A DNA stretch of 64,000 nucleotides from Sciurus carolinensis. Lineage: Eukaryota; Chordata; Mammalia; Rodentia; Sciuridae. Each line of letters starts with the position of its first letter. Position 1 is the stretch's first letter. Below, piece after piece: positions 45,870-56,334 of this stretch. Location: contig NC_062216.1 of the NCBI RefSeq assembly GCF_902686445.1, forward strand, positions 9,445,084 to 9,509,083, in the 5' to 3' direction. The position numbers and the translations under genes are program-made. The notes under the pieces are model-generated. The model was not told where the DNA came from and made no database searches. It saw only the letters and a list, made by a program, of their open reading frames with translations.

Positions 45870-47904
45870 ATGAAAAACAACAATGTAGGTCAGCAAAGGG
45901 AGGAACTACCTTAGAGAAAAACCACTCAAAGGAGAAACCAAGCCAACTTAAAAACCAAAAATAAGCCCAAATGACTGGGAATACAAATCATATCTCAATA
46001 ATAACCCTAAATGTGAATGGCCTAAACTCATCAATCAAAAGACATAGACTGGAAGAATGGATTAAAAAGAAAGACCCAACAATATGCTGCCTGCAAGAGA
46101 CTCATCTCATAGAAAAAGACATCCATGGACTAAAGGTGAAAGGAGGGGAAAAACCTGCCACGCACTCGGACTCAGTAAAAAAGCGGGGGTTTCCATCCTT
46201 ATATCAGATAACTTTGGACTTCAAGCCAAAGTTAGTCAGAAGGGATAAAGAAGGACATTTCACACTGCTTAAGGGAACCATAAATCAGGAAGACATAACA
46301 ATAGTAAATATTTATGCCCCAAACAATGGTGCATCCCTGTACATCAAACAAATCCTTCTCAATTTCAGGAATCACATAGACCACAACACAATAATTCTGG
46401 GTGACTTTAATGCACCACTGTCACCACTAGATAGATCTTCCAAACAAAAACCAACCAAAGAAACCATAGAACTCAATAACACAATCAATAACCTAGACTT
46501 AATAGACATATATAGAATATTCCATCCATCAACGAGCGGATTCAATTTCTTCTCAGCAGCACATGGAACCTTCTTGAAAATAGACCACATGTTATGTCAC
46601 AAAGCAGCCCTTAGGAAATGCAAAAAAAACAGAGATATTGCCTTGTGTTCTATCAGATCAAAACAGACTGAGAGTAGAAATCAATGACAAAATAAAAAAC
46701 AGAAATTACTCCAACACTTGGAGACTAAATAATATGCTATTGAATGAAGCATGGATAACAGAAAACATCAGGGAGGAGATAAAAAAGTTCTTAGAGGTCA
46801 CTGAGAATGACGATACAACATATCAGTATCTCTGAGACACTATGAAAGCGGTACTAAGAGGAAAATTCATTGCATGGTGCGCATTCCAGAAAAGAATGAA
46901 AAGTCAACAACTAAATGACCTAACATTACAGCTCAAAGCCCTAGAAAAAAAAGAACAGAATAACAGCAAAAGTAGTAGAAGACAAGAAATAATTAAAATT
47001 AGAGCTGAAATCAATGAAATTGAAACAAAAGAAAGAATTCAAAAAATTGACAAAACAAAAAGTTGGTTCTTTGAGAAAGTAAACAAAATAGACAAACCCT
47101 TAGCCACACTAACAAAGAGAAGTAGAGAGAAAACTCAAATTACTAAACTTCGTGATGAAAAAGGAAATAGCACGACAGACACCACTGAGATACAGACCAT
47201 AATTAGAAGCTACTTTGAAAATCTGTATTCCAACAAAATAGAAACTACCAAAGACATTGACAAATTTCTAGAGACATATGCTCCTCCCAAACTGAACCAG
47301 GAGGACATACACAATTGAAACAGATCAATATCAAGCAATGAAATAGAAGAAGCCATTAAAAACCTACCATCCAAGAAAAGCCCAGGACCAGATGGATTCT
47401 CAGCCAAGTTCTACAAGACCTTCAAAGAAGAACTCCTTCCAATACTTCTCAAAGTATTCCAGGAAATAGAAAAGGAGGGTACCCTACCAAACTCATTCTA
47501 TGAAGCTAATATCACCCTCATACCCAAACCAGGAAAAGACACATCAAGGAAAGAAAATTTTAGACCACTGTCCTTGATGAATACAGATGCAAAGATCCTT
47601 AACAAAATATTGGCAAACCGTATCCAAAAGCACATTAACAAAATCGTGCACCACGATCAAGTGGGGTTCATCCCTGGAATGGAAGGATGGTTTAACATCT
47701 GTAAATCAATAAATATAATCCATCATGTCAATAGACTTAAGGATAAGAATCATATGGTTATTTCCATTGATGCAGAAAAAGCGTTCGACAAAATACAATA
47801 CCCCTTCTTGCTCAAAACACTAGAAAAAATAGGGATAGTAGAAACATACCTGAACATTGTAAAGGCTATTTATGCTAAGCCCATGGCCAACATCATTCTT
47901 AATG

Positions 47905-47925
47905 GAGAAAAACGGGAACAAGACA
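47905..47925 (+). other. 22-nt deletion in ORF2 RT region
   Basis: GGAGAAAAACGGGAACAAGA here corresponds, in the minus-strand copy at 23.9-24.0 kb, to the same flanks with 22 more bases between them. The deleted block is bounded by A-runs (AAAA), so slippage or microhomology is a likely cause. The shift alters the frame. Confidence 0.75.
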
Positions 47926-48044
47926 GGGATGTCCTCTTTCACCACTTCTATTCAACACTGTCCTCGAAACTCTAGCCAGAGCAATTAGACAGACTAAAGA
48001 AATTAAAGGGATACAAATTGGAAATGAGGAACTTAAGCTTTCAC

Positions 48045-48062
48045 TATTTGCTAATGACATGA
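48045..48062 (+). other. Mutated L1 FADD motif (FAND)
   Basis: CTATTTGCTAATGACATG encodes LFANDM. GAT to AAT removes the first aspartate of the RT catalytic pair. Confidence 0.75.
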
Positions 48063-49632
48063 TTATATATTTAGAGGAACTAGGAAATTCCACCAGAAAA
48101 CTTTAAGAACTCATAAGTGAATTCAGTAAAGTAGCAGGATATAAAATCAATGCTCATAAATCCAATGCATTTTTATTCATAAGTGATGAATCCTCAGAAA
48201 GAGAAGTTAGGAAAACTACCCCATTCACAATAGCCTCAAAAAAAAAAAAAAAAAAAAAAAACTTGGGAAACAATCTCACAAAAGAGGTGAAAGACCTCTA
48301 CAAGGAGAACTACAGAACACTAAAGAAAGAAATTAAAGAAAACCTTAGAAGATGGAAAGATCTCCCATGTGCTTGGATAGGCAGAATTAATATTGTCAAA
48401 ATGGCCATACTACCAAAAGTGCTATACAGATTCAATGCAATTCCAGTTAAAATCCCAATGATGTACTTCACAGAAATAGAGCCAGCAATCATGAAATTCA
48501 TCTGGAAGAATAAGAAACCCAGAATAGCTAAAGCAATCCTTAGCAGGAAGAGTGAGGCAGCGGGTATCACAATACCAGAACTTCAACTATACTACAAAGC
48601 AATAGTAACAAAAATGGCATGGTATTGGCACCAAAACAGACAGGTAGATCAATGGTACAGAATAGAAGACACGAACACAAACCCAAATAAATACAATTTT
48701 CTCATACTAGACAAAGGTGCCAAAAATATGCAATGCAGAAAAGACAGCCTCTTCAACAAATGGTGCTGGGAAAACTGGAAATCCATATGCAACAGAATGA
48801 AACTAAACCCCTATCTCTCACACTGTACAAAAATCAACTTACAATGGGTCAAGGACCTTGAAATCAGACCAGAGACCCTGCATCTTAAAGAAGAAAAAGT
48901 AGGTCCAAATCTTCAACTTGTTGGCTTAGGATCACACTTCCTTAACAGGACTCCCATAGCACAAGAAATAAAAGCAAGAATCAATAACTGGGACAGATTC
49001 AAATTAAATAGCTTTCTCTCAGCAAAGGAAACTATCAGCAATGCGAAAAGAGAGCCTACAGAGTGGGAGAATATCTTCGCCACTCATACTTCAGATACAG
49101 CACTAATTTCCAGAATTTATAACGAACTCAAAAAACTCTATACGAAGAATACAAATAACCCAATCTAAGGATATGAACCGATGCTTCACAGAAGAAGATG
49201 TACAAGCAATCAACAAACATATGAAAAAATGTTCAACATCTCTAGTAGTAAGAGAAATGCAAATCAAAACTACCCTAAGATTCCATCTCACCCCAATTAG
49301 AATGGCGATTATCAAGAATACAAGCAACAACAGGTGCTGGACAGGATGTGGGGAAAAAGGTACACTCATACATTGCTGGTGGGTTGCAAATTAGTGCAGC
49401 CATTCTGGAAAGCAGTGTGAAGATTCCTTACAAAACTTGGAATGTAACCACCATTTGACTCAGCTATCCCACTCTTCCGCCTATACCCAAAGGACTTAAA
49501 ATCAGCATACTATAGAGATACAGCCACATCAATGTTCATAGCTGCTCAAATCACAATAGCCAGACTGTGGGACCAACCTAGATGTCCTTCAATTGATGAA
49601 TGGATAAAGAAACTGTGAGATATATATATATC

Positions 49633-50059
49633 CATTACAACCTGGTTCTTTCTTACAACCTGTAAGTCCTTCTAGCAATTCTGAGTGGTTCCTAACATCC
49701 ACACAAATTTACTTTTAAATAAGCCAGAGTCACTTTTTATTGTTTCCATTTAAGACACTGACTGATTGAGAATTATCAGTCAATGGTACAGTAGCCAAAT
49801 GGTTCCCCCAACACATCCGCCAAAATATCAGATTTGAAAAACTTAGTCATTTAGCATCACCAAGCAAGCAAACAAAAAAGATTATTATAAATACTTTCTG
49901 AAACGGGGTTGAAGACCGAGTAAGATACCCTGTCACTGGTCTATTTTGTTAGTCTCTGTGATTTTTTAAAAAGCAGCACAAATTTTAGCGAGAGTTGAAA
50001 GGTTCTCACTTCAAAATACATTAAAAGAAAAAAAGGGGGGGGGGAGAGAAAAAGAAATG
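49633..50059. other. Spacer after the truncated L1
   Basis: Single-copy sequence (CCATTACAACCTGGTTCTTT onward) starts directly where L1 homology ends, without an A tail. A G-rich run (9-10 G) lies near 50035. Confidence 0.45.
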
Positions 50060-50407
50060 GAAAACCAAAGATTAAGAGAAAGTATCTGCAAATCATATAT
50101 CTGATACTGCATATAACCAGAACACATAAAGAACTCTTTCAACTCAGTAATATAGCAAACAACCCAACCATAAGATGGGCAAATACCTGAAGAGATACTT
50201 CAGCAAAGAAGAATATGACCGCCATAGAACACATGAAAAGATGCTCAGCATCATTAGTCATTAGGAGAATGTAATATGATACTACGCCTTCTAGAATGAC
50301 TATAAACAAAATGGCACTAACAAGTGGTGACAAGGATGTGGAGAAACTGCAACCCTAATATATAACTGGCTGAAAACTAAACACCTGGAAGTTTATTAAA
50401 AAGTTAA

Positions 50408-50512
50408 AACACAGCTGTGGGTGGAGTAGGGCAGTAGCAGAGCACTTGCTTAGTATATGCAAGACCCTGGATTTGATCCCTGACACCACAAAAATAATTA
50501 ATTAATTAAACT
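50408..50512 (+). mobile_element. ID-derived SINE, diverged
   Basis: GTGGGTGGAGTAGGGCAGTA, GCAGAGCACTTGCTTAGTAT and TTTGATCCCTGACACCAC with an (ATTA)n tail. Confidence 0.75.
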
Positions 50513-50814
50513 TTAATTTACCATAAAAGCCAATAACTCCACTCCTAAGTATTGATTCAAAAGAAATTAAAACATGTTTACATAAAATGCTATGTGCAAA
50601 TGTCATGTTAACATTATTTATAACATCCTCCAACCTAAAACAATCCAAATATACATCAGCTAATGAACAAATTCAGCTACAACATGGATGAACTTCAAAA
50701 ATATTTTACTAAGTTGAAAAAGAGATCAGACAGAAAAGATCATATGCTGTTCGATTCCATTTGCATGAAATGTCCAGAAGGGATAATGTATAAACACAGA
50801 AAGTCCAACTGGTG

Positions 50815-50932
50815 GGGCTGGGGCTGTAGCTCAGCGGTAGAGCACTTGCCTAGCATGTGTGAGGCACTGGGTTTGATCCTCAGCACCACATAAAAATAAA
50901 AAATAAAAGCATTGTGTCCATCTACAACTAAA

Positions 50933-50970
<38 letters not shown>

Positions 50971-50980
50971 AAAAAAAAGT
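50815..50980 (+). mobile_element. ID-derived SINE with tail and (TG)n
   Basis: GGGGCTGGGGCTGTAGCTCA, GCATGTGTGAGGCACTGGGT, AGCATTGTGTCCATCTACAA then ACTAAAA and (TG)n at about 50936-50965, ending in an A run. AAAGTCCAACTGGTG before and AAAGTCGACTAGTG after are imperfect target duplications. The (TG)n lies between the family tail and the terminal A run. Confidence 0.9.
50936..50966 (+). repeat. (TG)n microsatellite in a SINE tail
   Basis: About 15 TG units directly after the SINE tail motif CTACAACTAAAA. Confidence 0.9.
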
Positions 50981-51173
50981 CGACTAGTGTTTATCTAGGG
51001 CTAGAGATGAAAATGAGAATTAATTATAAAAGAGTATGAGGTATCTTTACTGAGGTGATGAAAATCTTCCTAAAATTGGACTGTAGTATACTTTGTACAT
51101 ATCAGAAAATTCACTTAAAGTCTTTGAACTATATACTTAATACTGGTGAATTTTATGGTACATAAACACCACC

Positions 51174-51767
51174 TGCTATTGTTTGAAGACAAATTTGTCT
51201 TCCAAGGGTTCATGTGTTGAAGGCTTGGTCCCCAGTGGAGCAGAGGAAAAGGTGGCAGACACTTTAACAGGTGGGGCCTAAAGTAAAGTAATTAGGTCAC
51301 TGGAGGCATTGCCCTTCAAAGGGATGTAGGGCCCCAGGAATAAGTTTATGCAAAAGCAGACCTTTCTGGCTTCCAGTATGGCCATGTGAACTCTTACATA
51401 TGAGCTACCATCAGTGGGATGCCATCTGCCATTAGACACTCAGTAAAGGGCCGTGCTCTTGAACCTACAGAACTGTCAGCTAAATAAACCTCTTATTTTG
51501 GGGTGGGGGGAGTACTGGGAATTGAGCCCAGAGGTTATTTTACCACTGAGCTATATCCTAGTCATTTTTTATTTTGAGACAGGGCCTCACTAAATTACCT
51601 CATCTAAATTGCTAAGAGTACCCTCAAACTTGTAATCTTCCTGTCTCAGCCTCCAGAGTCACTGGGATTACACACGTGCCACCAGGCCTGGCAAATAAAC
51701 CTCTTCTTTATTAACTACCTAGCCTCAGGTATATTTTTATAACAATGAAAAATGGACTAATACCTCA
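51174..51767 (+). mobile_element. MaLR-type LTR (MST-like) with nested SINE
   Basis: CTATTGTTTGAAGACAAATT, TTCATGTGTTGAAGGCTTGG, GGTGGGGCCTAAAGTAAAG, TAAATAAACCTCTT, then after the SINE TTAACTACCTAGCCTCAGGT and GAAAAATGGACTAATACCTC. The end follows the MST/THE1 pattern (AATAAACCTCTT..CAGCCTCAGGTAT..AAAATGGACTAA). AATAAA at 51483-51488 is the LTR poly(A) signal and is duplicated on the far side of the SINE. Confidence 0.78.
51495..51692 (-). mobile_element. B1-dID SINE nested in MaLR LTR, 13-bp target duplication
   Basis: Reverse SINE from the tail complement (ATTTTGGGGTGGGGGG) through ACTGGGAATTGAGCCCAGAG to GGATTACACACGTGCCACCA. AAATAAACCTCTT at 51482-51494 and 51693-51705 is an exact target duplication that falls on the LTR's AATAAA, so the poly(A) signal now exists twice. 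Confidence 0.93.
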
Positions 51768-51775
51768 ATAAACTT

Positions 51776-51999
51776 TTCTTTTTTTTTCTTTCTTTTTTTT
51801 TTTTGTGTGTGTGTGGTATGGGGAGTTAAACCCAGGAGAACTCTACCACTAAACCACATCCCCATTCCTTTTTGTTTTGTTTTGTTTTTGACAGGATGTT
51901 GGTAAGTTGCTGAGTCTGGTCTTGAACTTGTAATCCTGCGTTTTTAGCCTTAGACTCTAAAGCTGCTGGGACTACAGGCCTGCAACACTGCACCTGGCT
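51776..51999 (-). mobile_element. B1-dID SINE
   Basis: T-rich and (GT)n tail complement, GGGGAGTTAAACCCAGGAGA, ACTAAACCACATCCCCATTC, a (GTTTT)n linker and GCTGGGACTACAGGCCTGCA. Probable short duplications AAACTTTTCTTT / AAACATTCTTTT. Confidence 0.82.
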
Positions 52000-52179
52000 A
52001 AACATTCTTTTAAATAAGGCTCCCAGTGTCATGTTTTGGTCTTCATTAGAGGCCCTCTCAGCAAATAGGCAGATCAGGTTCCTGTATATTGTTTGAAGGA
52101 GTAGAGTCAGTTGTTGAAAGAGAACTTCCCAAACTAGGAATGGCTCCTAACACAGCATTTGTAGCATCTGTATATTTTA

Positions 52180-52500
52180 GAAGAGTACTTTTCAAAGTGT
52201 GATCTGCAGACCAACACCCAATCCATGGGCACTGTTACTGTTTGAAACTGGCCCGTGAGTAGGCAATTACAGAAATTAAAAGTAAGTGTTTAGGGCAGGG
52301 TTTGTGGCTCAGTGGTAGAATGCTTGCTCACATATCTGAGGCACTGCGTTCAATTCTCAGCACCACATATAAATAAATAAAACAGAGGTACATCAACAAC
52401 TAAAAAAATTTTTAGAAAGTGTTTAGAAACTTTAATGGCACTTTGACAAAGTAATGTTATATCTGCTCAATCTGATAATAAAACACTGAGACTTAAACCT
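52180..52500 (+). mobile_element. Possible DNA transposon remnant with nested SINE
   Basis: TTTTCAAAGTGTGATCTGCA and GACCAACACCCAATCCATGG resemble the start of MER3/MER-type hAT elements (..CTCAAAGTGTGGTCC..). The match fades after about 60 bp. A SINE is inserted at 52292-52420. Confidence 0.35.
52292..52420 (+). mobile_element. ID-derived SINE with specific 3' tail
   Basis: GGGCAGGGTTTGTGGCTCAG, TTCAATTCTCAGCACCACAT and AAATAAATAAAACAGAGGTA with CATCAACAACT. AGTGTTTA lies immediately before it and again after the A-rich end (GAAAGTGTTTAG). Confidence 0.87.
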
Positions 52501-52595
52501 TGAATTTTCTTTGGATTTTTTCCCATTAAATTTTTCTAGTTATTTTTATTGTATTTTACAAAGTAATCAGCTGAGATTTCTAAAACAACATGTTA

Positions 52596-52769
52596 GGCCA
52601 GCTTCAGTGGTACACACTCATAGTTTCATCTATTAAGGAGGCTGAGGCAGGAGGATCTTTTGAGCCTATTAGTTCAGTCCTAACCTGGGCAACATAGTTG
52701 GAAACCATCTCAAAAAAAACAAAAACAACAACAAAAAAAAAAAAAAAAAAAAAAAAAAAAACACTAAAA
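52596..52769 (+). mobile_element. B1-like monomer SINE with A tail
   Basis: GGCCAGCTTCAGTGGTACAC, GGAGGCTGAGGCAGGAGGAT and AACCTGGGCAACATAGTTGG, then an A-rich tail with (AAC)n and a run of about 27 A. No ID half is present. ACAACATGTTA / ACAACGTGTTA flank it. Confidence 0.82.
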
Positions 52770-52780
52770 ACAACGTGTTA

Positions 52781-53477
52781 CCAAAGATAATTTGGAAAAC
52801 ATTTGACAGGCTTTTCCCATCATCCTAAAATTGGCCTTCACGAAGACTGGTAGATCAAATATCTTGTTCAACTCATTTTTTAAAACATGCTTTCAAAATG
52901 CCTAGCTACTCTGGTGTTACATTTAACACTAAATTTTAAAAGGCCTTCTGCATAATCCAGATTTTAATAGATGGTAGTCTATTTTTGTTTTAATAAACAG
53001 ATTTTCAAGTTTATATTTGAAAGAAAATTCAAACTACATATGATTCATGTCAATGTCCTTCCTTTTCCCTTAACAAAAAAAAGTAGGTTTGAATTTGAAG
53101 AAAAACTTGGTCTTGGAACTTTAACAAGTTATGGTTCTAGGAAAGTTCTGATAAATTGAAATAAGGTAAGCTGGTACAAACCAAACAACATATTCCTATT
53201 TTCATTCGGAAATTAATATAAAACATTCAAATCAGTGTAAAACACATTTACAAACTATACAATGTGATGTCCCCAATGTCTGTCAATGAATTAAACTCAG
53301 GCAATATGATAACCAAGCACACACATATTACTTAACAGATCTCTAGGAAAGATGCTTCATAATTCAATGGTCAGCGAACGGCTGGAAGATCAGAACCAAA
53401 GTAGAAGCCCTAAGATCCCAGAGAAATGATGAGCAGACTGGAATCTCCTAAAACATCCAGTGCAATCCATGATTTGT
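52781..53477. other. Single-copy stretch
   Basis: No recognised repeat. The plus-strand 62-codon frame at 52971-53159 has no known family features. Confidence 0.45.
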
Positions 53478-53690
53478 TGTGTGCCTCTGCACTAGACTGA
53501 GTGTTCAGAAGGTTGAGGTAGAAGGATCGAGAGTTCAAAGCCAGTCTCATCAACTTAACCAGCCCTAAGCAACTTCGCAAGACCCTGTCTCTAAGCTAAA
53601 TTTAAAACAAAAAGGTCGTGGTGGGGGTATGGCTTAGTGGCTAAGCGACTGGGTTCAATCTCCAGTATCAAAAAAATAAAAAAAATATAT
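53478..53690 (+). mobile_element. B1-dID SINE
   Basis: TGTGTGCCTCTGCACTAGAC (decayed B1 start), GAAGGATCGAGAGTTCAAAG, AGCAACTTCGCAAGACCCTG, then an ID half (GGGGGTATGGCTTAGTGGCT) and an A-rich tail ending in (TA)n. Confidence 0.8.
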
Positions 53691-54040
53691 ATATCCACAC
53701 ACGGATGTTTTGTATTCCCCTTCTACAATAATTAGACTACTACCTCATATATTTCACTGTGTGTCAACCAAGTGTGGGTTTGTTCTCTTACTATATTCCA
53801 ACTGTTCTTGCAATTGTGGGATTTAATTATACATTATCTAAACTAGCAAGATAGGAGTATGAAGACTTATTGTATAAAAACAAGGTAATGAAAAATGGGT
53901 TAAGTGTTTTAGTACAATTTAAGATGGTTTACTTTTAAAAAGTGCTACTGAATTGGATGTAGATGAGACTACTATAAATGACTAGGAAAAAATTTTTTAA
54001 AAATTAATGTATGACTCACAGATTATAAGTATCTTTAAGG

Positions 54041-54139
54041 GAACTGGGGATGTAGCTCAGTTGGTAGAGTGCTTGCCTTGCAAGCACAAGGCCCTGGGTT
54101 CAATCCCCAGCATCGCAAAAAAAAAAAAAAAAAAAAAAA
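54041..54139 (+). mobile_element. ID element, full length and young
   Basis: AACTGGGGATGTAGCTCAGT begins a complete ID body with TAGCTCAGTTGGTAGAGTGC (box A), TTGCCTTGCAAGCACAAGGC and GGTTCAATCCCCAGCATCGC (box B), then an A run of more than 20. AAGTATCTTTAAGG flanks it exactly at 54027-54040 and 54140-54153. It is the best-preserved ID in the window and shows the tRNA-like arm sequence most clearly. Confidence 0.95.
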
Positions 54140-54153
54140 AAGTATCTTTAAGG

Positions 54154-54304
54154 TTTTCCTATATTTTAAAGGAATCAAAACTTGAAATCACAAATGATAA
54201 ATTACAGGTATGGTTTATGTGTGAAAATGTGAGGTAGCATGCCAATCCATGAACTGACAGACCAAAGAAAAGGCCTTGGTCCTAAGCTTTCTGACTCCAG
54301 CATT
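54154..54304. other. Short spacer
   Basis: No feature. Confidence 0.4.
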
Positions 54305-54478
54305 TGGATGGGAGAATTCTTTGTTGGTGGGGGAAGATACTGGTATATGAGTTTAAGAGCACTGAGCAGCATTTCTGGCTTTGCTATCACTAGATGATAA
54401 CAGCACCCTACTCCAGTAGTGACAATCAAAAATGTCTGCAAGCATTGCCAAATGTCCCTGATTAGTCCAAAGTCACAG
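54305..54478 (-). mobile_element. MER20 DNA transposon (hAT-Charlie)
   Basis: TGGGAGAATTCTTTGTTGGT, AGCACTGAGCAGCATTTCTG, CACTAGATGATAACAGCACC, CTACTCCAGTAGTGACAATC and AAAAATGTCTGCAAGCATTG then CCAAATGTCCCTG, the reverse MER20 order. Not coding. Confidence 0.82.
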
Positions 54479-55039
54479 CCCTGTATCAATTGATGGGTAC
54501 ATGAATATGTATATATTTTGATTTAAGTGACATATTTAAGTAAACAGTTTTTAATGATTTTGACCATATCAAAATTGTTTTTATTAACTGATTACTACTA
54601 GTTTAAGTCACTAAAGATAACTTTTCTATATTTAAGAAAACAAAAAAAAATCCTTTAGTAAATTAACAAGTCTTACTTTATATACAATGATTCTCATCTC
54701 TTCCCTTTTTCTGAGATTAAGACAGAACCACAGGATTACTGAGTAGGTCAGAGTGAGGTAAAAAGGAGCCAAGGGAAAAAAGGAGTTAAAAGAAAAAACT
54801 CACAGATGGTTGGAAGAATAGCAAATATACTTGTGTATATGCATGTGCACACACACACACAGATATATTTTTTGCAGGGAGGGAGGAGTTCTATCAGAAG
54901 GACTTGGGTTCAATCATTATACACTATTAAATAAAAAAATAAGTTGTAGCATTATGCCACTACCAAGTAGGCACTAGGGAATACAATTTGTACACACAAA
55001 GAAAAATACCTGAAAGTAAACCAAATTATTAATATACCA
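54479..55039. other. Single-copy stretch
   Basis: A short (CA)n near 54850; otherwise no feature. Confidence 0.45.
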
Positions 55040-55645
55040 TTATCTTTGGTATGGTAGGCTGCATTTTCCATAATTGCCACAACAATACTTCATCATACAT
55101 GCTCTTTAGGAACCTTGCCACTAGCCCCATCAAAAGGTGAAGTTTGTGTTCTCTGCTCTTGAATCTGGGCAGAACTCCATGAAGGAGTACATGAGTAGAA
55201 TACTGTGGAAGTAACATTGAAGTCTCCAAGGCTGTGTCATAAAAAGCAATATGCCTGGCTTTCTTTCTCTCCCAGGATACATACCTTTGGAACTCTCAGG
55301 TACTATGTGACAAGTACAGTTACCTGAAGCCATCACACTAGAGAGGTTCAACACACACATACACACACACACACCCGGCACAGAGAAAGGAAGAGACCTA
55401 AGCAGATGCAGTTGTCCCACCACTCAGCTGTTTGAGTGGTTCTCCCCACCTGAGCGTTGTCAGGCGCCTGAGTCTAGCTCAGATAACCACAGCACTGTGA
55501 GACTGTCCCTACATGAGATTCTGAGTGAGAACCATCTAACTGGGCTTCCTCAGCCTCTGTAATCCTGAGAGAGAATAATAAAAAGGTGGTTGTTTTATGC
55601 CATCAAGTTTTGGGGTGGTTGTTATGGGAAAGAGATGAGAATACC
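55040..55645 (+). mobile_element. MLT1-like LTR
   Basis: TCTTTGGTATGGTAGGCTGC near the start and, near the end, GAGAATAATAAAAAGGTGGT then TGTTTTATGCCATCAAGTTT and TGGGGTGGTTGTTATGGGA follow MLT1-type ends (..AATAAATGGTTGTTGTTTTAAGCCACTAAG.. GGGGTAATTTGTTA..). A (CA)n at 55353-55374 lies in the middle. Confidence 0.5.
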
Positions 55646-56334
55646 TGGTGTGGAGTGGAGTGGACAACTTGTTATTTTATAAATTTATTGTTTGCATTCT
55701 TTTCAATATAATAACTGTAATTCCAATTCTTAAGTCCGTAGATCTCCTACTGCAGTAGTAAAGGAAGAATGTTTGTGTGCAGGTGTTGGGAGAAGAGCTT
55801 ACCCTCAGAAGAAAATGAACCTAAAATTTTTACCTTATCAATACTTTTCTATCTAATCATTCCTAACCACTGTCACTAATACCAGGATTCTACAGCCAAA
55901 ACTACTTTTCAGGAACTTGGTTATCTATTTAGTACTCAGGATACTGGATCAGAGAAATTACTGAAGCAAGAATAATAAGTGCAGAATTGAGACCTAAGCC
56001 TCATTGAGTTTTCTTTCTTACCCTATCAAAACCAAACCATGAGCTTCCTACATCTTACATAATAATCAATATTGGTTAGATGATTGAGAATTAATAAAGA
56101 AACTGAAAATAAAAGTGGGAGGGGAAAGAATGCAGAAGGGGCAAGTCAACAGGACATTCAAGGACCTAACACTTCAATTCAGAATCCAATTCATACAAAG
56201 TATATGAAAACTAAAATGTTTAAAAGGTGACATAAGTATAAAAAGTTATATTAGTGACTTAGAATTGAGACCAGCTTCTAGAAGAAAGCAAACAACTCCT
56301 ACTGTGTGTTAATTTTCATTGAAAACTGTCTCCT
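55646..56334. other. Single-copy stretch
   Basis: No feature recognised before L1 homology begins. Confidence 0.45.

Larger units (their letters stand above)
43490..49632 (+). mobile_element. Large LINE-1: 5'UTR, ORF1 and ORF2, 3' end missing
   Basis: The longest element in the window, about 6.1 kb. Order: GC-rich 5'UTR (43490-44871), ORF1 (44872-45869), inter-ORF spacer, and ORF2 from 45971 until homology stops near 49632 in an (AT)n. The element keeps its 5' end but lacks the last ORF2 codons, the 3'UTR and the A tail present at 8250-8684. That is the reverse of the usual 5' truncation. Stops and frameshifts break both ORFs. No target duplication could be found because the 3' boundary is lost. 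It cannot be active as it stands. Confidence 0.92.
45971..49632 (+). pseudogene. L1 ORF2 (endonuclease-reverse transcriptase), broken
   Basis: ORF2p nicks target DNA and reverse-transcribes L1 RNA. The start (MTGNTNHISIITLNVNGLN) opens the APE-type endonuclease with NVNGLN, CCLQETHL and ILGDFNAPLSPLD, and KIDHMLCHK near residue 205. The frame shifts near 46620-46690. TGA codons interrupt at about 46833 and 47316. RT sequence follows: [31 protein letters not shown] and [13 protein letters not shown] (first catalytic Asp intact). A 22-nt deletion near 47911 breaks the frame. FADD reads FAND at about 48045-48059. A frameshift at 48104 and an A-run at 48239-48260 follow. The frame at 48263-49168 encodes the downstream thumb and C-terminal part. 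An 11-nt deletion near 49166 and a 1-nt loss near 49386 follow. The last ORF2 codons are missing. Confidence 0.9.
50060..51173 (+). mobile_element. L1M ORF2 end and 3'UTR, split by two SINEs
   Basis: GCAAATCATATATCTGATAC, CAACCCAACCATAAGATGGG, AAAGATGCTCAGCATCATTA, ATGAAATGTCCAGAAGGGAT, then the 3'UTR (GAGGTGATGAAAATCTTCCT, ACTGGTGAATTTTATGGTAC) in order. It lacks coding capacity. SINEs at 50408-50512 and 50815-50980 interrupt it. Confidence 0.82.

Noticed and set aside
46372..48570. Minus-strand open frames of 64-86 codons opposite the large L1
   Set aside because: They are shadows of ORF2 on the other strand, with no independent features.
54041..54139. A tRNA-Ala gene
   Set aside because: The box A and box B motifs are tRNA-like, but an A tail and flanking target duplications show it is an ID retroposon.
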